A stretch of 64,000 bases of DNA from ZYF759 sp046297455. Lineage in GTDB: Bacteria > Pseudomonadota > Alphaproteobacteria > Rhizobiales > Rhizobiaceae. This document shows, in pieces, positions 59,851 to 64,000 of the stretch (position 1 is its first letter; every line of letters begins with the position of its first letter). The notes beneath the pieces were generated by a model that saw only the letters and a list, made by a program, of their open reading frames with translations, searched no databases and was not told the origin of the DNA. The translations under genes were made by a program, and so were the position numbers. Location: positions 38,007 to 102,006 of the forward strand of contig JBKBIT010000016.1 of NCBI GenBank assembly GCA_046297455.1. The letters are read 5' to 3'.

Positions 59851-61029
59851 TCAGTCCTTGCGCTTGCTGAGAAAGCTGCCGATCCGCTCCAGCGCGCGCT
59901 CGATATTCTCTTCCGAGTTCGCATAGGAAAGCCTGATATAGCCCTCGCCCAGCACGCCGAAATCCGGACCGCCAATCAGTGCCACGCCCGTCTCGTCAAG
60001 CAGCGCGGCGGCAAGCGCCTTCGCTTTCCAGCCGGTCTCCTTGATGTTGGGGAAGGCATAGAACGCGCCTTTTGGCACAATGCAGGAGACGCCGGGCAGC
60101 GCGTTCAGCCCTTCGACCACCAGTTTTCTGCGCCGGTCGAAGGCCGCCATCATCTTCTCCACCTCGTCCTGCGGGCCGTCGATGGCCGCGATGCCGGCGA
60201 ATTGCGATGGCGCGTTCACGCAGGACCAGCAATTGACCGCCAGCTTGCGGACGTTCTCGTAGAGCTTTTCCGGCCAGATCGACCAGCCCATGCGCCAGCC
60301 GGTCATCGCCCAGGTCTTGGACCACCCATTGAGCACGATCAGGCGGTCGCGAATCTCCGGAAAGCCCAGCAGCGAGGCGTGCGTCTCGCCGTCATAGGTC
60401 ATGACGTCATAGATCTCGTCCGACATCACCGCCACGTTCGGATGAGCCTCCAGTCCCTTGACCAGCTTCTCGATCTCGCAGCGCGGCGTCACCCCGCCAG
60501 TCGGATTGGCGGGCGAGTTGAGGATCAGGAGCCGCGTTTTCGGCGTGATCAGCGCCAGCGTCTCGTCGGCCGAAAAGGCGAACCCGTTTTCCTCGCGGAT
60601 CGGCACCGGCACCGGCGTGGCGCCGGTGAACTCGATCATCGATCGATAGATGGGAAAGCCTGGGTCGGGATACATGATCTCCGCGCCCGGCTCGCCGAAC
60701 ATCAGGATGGCGGCGAACATGGTCGGCTTGCCGCCCGGCATGATCATCACGCTTTCGGGCGACACCTCGACCCCGGTCGTGGTCAGGGTCCGTCGCACCA
60801 CGGCCTCCCGCGTCGCCAGCAGCCCCGTCGCCGGCGTGTAGCCGTGATGGCCGTCGCGCAGCGCCTTGATGGCGGCCTCCACGATATGCCCCGGTGTGTG
60901 GAAATCCGGCTGGCCGATACCGAGATTGATGATGTCCTTGCCGGCCTGTGCGAGCGCGGTGGCGCGGGCGAGCACGGCAAAGGCGTTTTCCTCGCCGATG
61001 CGGTCGAAGGCGGAAATCGTCTGCAGCAT
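59851..61029 (-). CDS. Class I/II pyridoxal-phosphate aminotransferase
   Basis: A 392-residue aminotransferase of the aspartate-aminotransferase fold. It has INLGIGQPDFHTPGHIVEAA, LLILNSPANPTGGVTP, DEIYDVMTYDG, the Schiff-base Lys in VLNGWSKTWAMTGWRMGW, and the C-terminal Arg in GYIRLSYANS. Substrate specificity cannot be read. The gene is divergent from the GNAT operon with an 83-base gap. Confidence 0.93.
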   Translation of the reverse strand: MLQTISAFDRIGEENAFAVLARATALAQAGKDIINLGIGQPDFHTPGHIVEAAIKALRDGHHGYTPATGLLATREAVVRRTLTTTGVEVSPESVMIMPGGKPTMFAAILMFGEPGAEIMYPDPGFPIYRSMIEFTGATPVPVPIREENGFAFSADETLALITPKTRLLILNSPANPTGGVTPRCEIEKLVKGLEAHPNVAVMSDEIYDVMTYDGETHASLLGFPEIRDRLIVLNGWSKTWAMTGWRMGWSIWPEKLYENVRKLAVNCWSCVNAPSQFAGIAAIDGPQDEVEKMMAAFDRRRKLVVEGLNALPGVSCIVPKGAFYAFPNIKETGWKAKALAAALLDETGVALIGGPDFGVLGEGYIRLSYANSEENIERALERIGSFLSKRKD

Positions 61030-61112
61030 GGACTGGAAATTCTCCCTGGCAATCTACTGGACGCCATAGCTGCATTTGCGGCATAGCTGCAAGCGCCCGC
61101 CGGAGTAGCTGC

Positions 61113-61808
61113 ATGAACGACCTGTCTGACTGGACGCCGCGCCCGTTGCCCGCCCGCGCGGCGATGGAGGGGCGGTTCGCACGTCTGGAGCCTCTGGATC
61201 CGAAAGCACATGCGGACGGGTTGTTCGAAGCCTCCACGACGCCGGATGCCGGCGACCGCTTTCGATATCTCTGGGAATCGCCGCCCGCCAACCGCGCCCT
61301 GTTCGACGAGTGGCTTGCGCGCTTCGACAACGTGGACGATCCGATCGTCTTCGTCCTGATCGACAAGGCCACCGGCAAGATCGGCGGTCGCCAGAACTTG
61401 ATGCGCATCGAGCGTGCCCATGGCGTGATCGAGGTCGGCAGCATCTTGTGGACCGGGCTGGTGGCGCGCCGGCCCGCCGCCACCGAGGCGATCTATCTCT
61501 TTGCACGCCACGTGTTCGACGATCTCGGCTATCGCCGCTTCGAATGGAAATGCGACAATCGCAACGAACCCTCCAAACGCGCGGCGATCCGGTTCGGGTT
61601 CCAGCCAGAGGGCGTGTTCCGCAAGCACATGGTGGTCAAGGGCGAAAGCCGCGACACGGCCTGGTATGCGATAACCGACGAGGACTGGCCGCTGGTCCGA
61701 GCCGCCTTCGAGGCCTGGCTCGACCCATCCAATTTCGACGAGACCGGCAACCAGGTGGACCGGCTGCAGGATATCAGGGAGGCGATGGCGGATGACCGGA
61801 CGGCTTGA
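61113..61808 (+). CDS. GNAT-family N-acetyltransferase
   Basis: A 231-residue RimJ/RimL-like acetyltransferase. Typical pattern is RFARLEPLDPKAHADGLFEA, RFRYLWESPPANRA, EVGSILWTGLVARRPAATEA (acetyl-CoA pocket start), and KCDNRNEPSKRAAIRFGFQP near residue 150. It belongs to the group that acetylates amino groups of small molecules or of protein N-termini. It begins a four-gene operon; the next gene overlaps it by 17 bases. Confidence 0.9.
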   Translation: MNDLSDWTPRPLPARAAMEGRFARLEPLDPKAHADGLFEASTTPDAGDRFRYLWESPPANRALFDEWLARFDNVDDPIVFVLIDKATGKIGGRQNLMRIERAHGVIEVGSILWTGLVARRPAATEAIYLFARHVFDDLGYRRFEWKCDNRNEPSKRAAIRFGFQPEGVFRKHMVVKGESRDTAWYAITDEDWPLVRAAFEAWLDPSNFDETGNQVDRLQDIREAMADDRTA

Positions 61809-62550
61809 AGGCAGGCGCGCGGTCGTAACCGCGGCCGGGCAGGGGATCGGGCGGGCCATCGCCGAGGCATTTCGCGCCGAGGGGGCAGAGGTCTTCGCCT
61901 CCGACCTGAAGCCTGAACTGCTGGACGATTTCGACGGCGTCGACGTGACCGGCCTTGACGTGTTGTCGACAGAAGCGGTCGAGGCCTATGCAGCGCGCGT
62001 CGGCGCGATCGACGTGCTGGCCAATGTCGCCGGCTACGTCCATCACGGCACCGTGCTCGACTGTTCGGAGGCGGATTGGGACTTTTCCTTCGACCTCAAC
62101 GTCAAGTCCATGCACCGCATGATCCGCGCCTTCCTGCCCGGCATGCTGGTTCGCGCCCAGGCGACAGGCCAGTCGGCGTCGATCGTCAACCTGTCGTCTG
62201 GCGCCTCGACCATCAAGGCGGCGGCCAACCGCTATGTCTACGGTGCCACAAAGGCCGCCGTGCTCGGGCTCACCAAGTCGGTGGCGCTGGATTTCGTGGC
62301 GCGCGGCGTGCGCTGCAACGCGATCTGCCCCGGCACGGTCCGCTCGCCTTCCTGGGAGGCGCGGGTGGAGGAACTGGGCGAGAAGATAGGTGGCAAGGAC
62401 AAGGCGATGGAGATGTTCGTCTCGCGCCAGCCGATGGGCCGTGTCGGTGAGCCTTCGGAAATCGCCGCGCTTGCCGTATACCTCGCCTCCAACGAATCCG
62501 CCTTCACCACAGGCATCGCCATTCCCATCGACGGAGGCTGGAGCATATGA
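61792..62550 (+). CDS. SDR oxidoreductase, BDH2/DHRS6-like
   Basis: A 252-residue SDR. TAAGQGIGRAIAEAFRAEGA (cofactor loop), NVAGYVHHGTVLDCSE, the catalytic Ser in NLSSGASTIKAA, YVYGATKAAVLGLTKSVA and CNAICPGTVRSPSWEARVEE resemble cytosolic 3-hydroxybutyrate dehydrogenase type 2 and other sugar-acid SDRs. It overlaps the GNAT gene, and its last four bases overlap the next gene. Together with denD downstream it may act on C4 sugar acids (inference). Confidence 0.88.
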   Translation: MTGRLEGRRAVVTAAGQGIGRAIAEAFRAEGAEVFASDLKPELLDDFDGVDVTGLDVLSTEAVEAYAARVGAIDVLANVAGYVHHGTVLDCSEADWDFSFDLNVKSMHRMIRAFLPGMLVRAQATGQSASIVNLSSGASTIKAAANRYVYGATKAAVLGLTKSVALDFVARGVRCNAICPGTVRSPSWEARVEELGEKIGGKDKAMEMFVSRQPMGRVGEPSEIAALAVYLASNESAFTTGIAIPIDGGWSI

Positions 62551-62753
62551 AGCCCGAGACCCGCAACGCCCTGATCGCGTCGGCGATCTTCCTGGCCATA
62601 TTCGGCATTGCCGGCTTCTTCCTGCCGTCCATCATGCTGGCGGCAGGCGAGACCTCGCTCTGGCTTGCCGCGCTCATCGCCATCGTTTTCATCGCGGCCT
62701 TCTTTGTCGTCTTCTGGCTGCGTGGGCGATATCAGGAGCGGAGGAAGGACTGA
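62547..62753 (+). CDS. Small membrane protein, unknown function
   Basis: A 68-residue protein with two membrane helices (ALIASAIFLAIFGIAGFFLP, and LWLAALIAIVFIAAFFVVFW) and a basic C-terminal end RGRYQERRKD. The ATG overlaps the SDR stop by four bases, and its stop overlaps the denD start by one base, so it is tightly built into the operon. No family is known to me. Confidence 0.75.
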   Translation: MKPETRNALIASAIFLAIFGIAGFFLPSIMLAAGETSLWLAALIAIVFIAAFFVVFWLRGRYQERRKD

Positions 62754-63718
62754 TGCGTATTCTGGTAACCGGCGCCGCCGGCATGATCGGGCGCAAGCTC
62801 GTGGCCCGGCTCGTTCGCGATGGCGCCCTTGGCGGGCGCACGATCACCGCGCTCGACCTGCATGACGTCGTGCCGATGGAGCAATTGTCCGATCCCGGCA
62901 TCCACGTCTCGATTCATGTCGGCGATCTGGCCGAACCCGGCCAGGCAGCCGCCCTGATGCGCGACCGGCCCGACATCGTGTTCCACCTGGCCGGCGTCGT
63001 TTCCGGCGAGGCGGAGCAGAATTTCGCACTCGGCTATCAGGCAAATCTCGACGGGGCGCGGCTTCTATTCCACGCCATCCATGAGGCCGGCCACTGCCCG
63101 CGCGTGGTGTTCTCCTCTTCCATCGCGGTTTTCGGCGGTCCGTTCCCGGACATCATCCCCGACGATTTTCACACCGTGCCGCTGACGTCCTACGGCGCCC
63201 AGAAAGTCATGACGGAAGCGCTGCTGGTCGACTACACGCGGCGCGGATTTCTCGATGGCGTCGGGCTCAGGCTGCCGTCGGTCTGTGTGCGGCCGGGCAA
63301 GCCCAACAAGGCGGCATCGGGCTTTTTCTCCAACATCATCCGCGAACCGCTGGTCGGGCGCGAGGCGGTGCTGCCGGTCGGCCGCGACGTCGTGCAGACC
63401 CATGCCAGCCCACGTTCGGTAGTCGGCTTCCTCATTCACGCCGCCACGCTCGACGGAGCAGCGATCGGTCCGCGCCGCAACCTCAACATGCCGGGCGTGG
63501 CTGTCAGCATCGGCGAGCAGATCGAGGCGCTGGAGCGCGTTGCCGGGAAGGAAACGGCCGCGCTCGTCAGGGAAGAGCACGACGATGCCATCTGGGCGAT
63601 GGTGCAGCACTGGCCCACGCGCTTTGCGGCGAGCCGCGCCCGCGAACTGGGCTTTACCGCCGAGGACAGTTTCGACGACATCATCCGCGCCCATATCGAG
63701 GACGAACTCAGCGGCTGA
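62753..63718 (+). CDS. denD: D-erythronate dehydrogenase
   Basis: A 321-residue extended-type SDR/epimerase-fold enzyme. Rossmann loop ILVTGAAGMIGRKLVARLV, then HLAGVVSGEAEQNFALGYQA, the active site SSSIAVFGG and YGAQKVMTEALLVDY (Tyr, Lys), and a second half including LPSVCVRPGKPNKAASGFFS. DenD starts D-erythronate breakdown by 2-oxidation. The kinase, aldolase and isomerase of that route are not in the window. TGATG couples it to the gene before. Confidence 0.87.
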   Translation: MRILVTGAAGMIGRKLVARLVRDGALGGRTITALDLHDVVPMEQLSDPGIHVSIHVGDLAEPGQAAALMRDRPDIVFHLAGVVSGEAEQNFALGYQANLDGARLLFHAIHEAGHCPRVVFSSSIAVFGGPFPDIIPDDFHTVPLTSYGAQKVMTEALLVDYTRRGFLDGVGLRLPSVCVRPGKPNKAASGFFSNIIREPLVGREAVLPVGRDVVQTHASPRSVVGFLIHAATLDGAAIGPRRNLNMPGVAVSIGEQIEALERVAGKETAALVREEHDDAIWAMVQHWPTRFAASRARELGFTAEDSFDDIIRAHIEDELSG

Positions 63719-64000
63719 CCGACTTTTGCGGACCTATCCTGTCAGCATCTGTCAGCAGTCTTTTCCGTCATTTTGTCCACGCTCCCTGGCCGCGCCTGCA
63801 TAATCCTCGCATCGCCCTTGCGGGAACCCGGCTCCGGACCGGGGTGTCGGGGAGGGTGACGGTGTCCGGGTCGGTCGCGTGACGGTAGCGTGGCTTGGTG
63901 GGAACCGACCCACCACAGGTCCGGGCCTCGGTGAAGGTCTGGCCGGTAAGGTCCGTCGGACCCTCGAGCTTGCTCCCTTGGGAGCAAGGCGGGACCGGCG
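63719..64000. other. G-rich, inverted-repeat-rich region at the right edge, no gene recognised
   Basis: These 282 bases hold no supported gene. From 63827 they carry nested inverted repeats: CCCGG/CCGGG (63827-63843); GGGTCGGT/ACCGACCC (63868-63875 with 63904-63911); the competing GGTGGG/CCCACC (63897-63914); GGTCCG-T-CGGACC (63950-63962); and CTTGCTCCC/GGGAGCAAG (63969-63988). This may be a structured RNA, a leader or a repeat element. The window ends inside it, so its extent is unknown. A minus-strand 81-codon frame is not convincing. Confidence 0.5.

Noticed and set aside
63840..63964. Cobalamin riboswitch or RNase P RNA in the G-rich end
   Set aside because: Neither the conserved B12-box nor the conserved RNase P core sequences can be found.
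63742..63987. 81-codon minus-strand frame at the right edge
   Set aside because: The product is Pro/Arg/Gly-rich low complexity. It overlaps a cluster of inverted repeats and has no family signature.
1..64000. CRISPR array, tRNA genes, insertion sequences or prophage
   Set aside because: No regularly spaced repeats, no tRNA-like cloverleaf, and no transposase, integrase or phage structural genes were seen; only one isolated phage-type lysin.

Overview
The window looks like a chromosomal segment of an alphaproteobacterium of the order Hyphomicrobiales (Rhizobiales), close to the Brucella/Mesorhizobium/Aminobacter side of that order. This rests on high-GC coding throughout, the CckA-ChpT-CtrA cell-cycle branch (ChpT, CtrA, SciP and GapR homologues), an EipA-type DUF1134 protein, an Omp10-like lipoprotein, and several conserved alphaproteobacterial DUF families. 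I see no tRNA, rRNA, insertion sequence, integrase or CRISPR array. It reads as core genome rather than a mobile island.

Layout. 1-9.2 kb: end of an MFS transporter, an ArsR regulator, two divergent DUF465 proteins, purEK, an LrgAB-like pair, then a signalling operon (periplasmic SUOX-fold protein, hybrid histidine kinase with HPt, receiver-HD-GYP protein) and rpmJ. 9.2-16.3 kb: TPR protein, alpha/beta hydrolase, pyruvate kinase with a DUF1036 protein, N-formylglutamate amidohydrolase, DUF1244, GapR, EamA permease and a double cold-shock protein. 16.5-27.4 kb: MBL-fold lipoprotein, the carboxynorspermidine pair (decarboxylase and dehydrogenase), a DEAD-box helicase, a DgcN-like protein, and an SDR / CaiB / HugZ / TrmH run. 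27.4-35.2 kb: membrane-anchored coiled coil, EipA, then chpT, a CheY-like receiver, ctrA, fliJ, an AI-2E family permease, sciP and mnmA. 35.2-47.4 kb: Gfo/Idh oxidoreductase, fhs, MarR with a divergent cytochrome b561, hemH, a PaaK-like ligase, a YugP-like protein with a changed HExxH motif, the Omp10-like lipoprotein, a DUF3445 protein, pabC and pabB, and pepF. 47.6-64 kb: sigma-54 activator, M15-type peptidase with a long Ala/Pro tail, eda, a phage-type muramidase, trhO, a TetR-controlled membrane-protein pair, a putative anti-Shine-Dalgarno small RNA, SDR, SLC13 permease, a JmjC-like cupin, an aminotransferase, and a GNAT/SDR/small membrane/denD operon. The last 280 bases are G-rich, apparently non-coding and full of inverted repeats.

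Main points of interest. First, an unannotated small RNA candidate (about 55980-56060) has a loop-exposed anti-Shine-Dalgarno motif and a textbook terminator. Second, the cell-cycle genes have candidate CtrA boxes (one mismatch from TTAA-N7-TTAA) and CcrM GANTC sites in their intergenic regions. Third, a Cys-less SUOX-fold protein is translationally coupled to a hybrid kinase and an HD-GYP output. Fourth, the structured-looking 3' end of the window is unexplained. Starts and families were read by eye; no database search was run.
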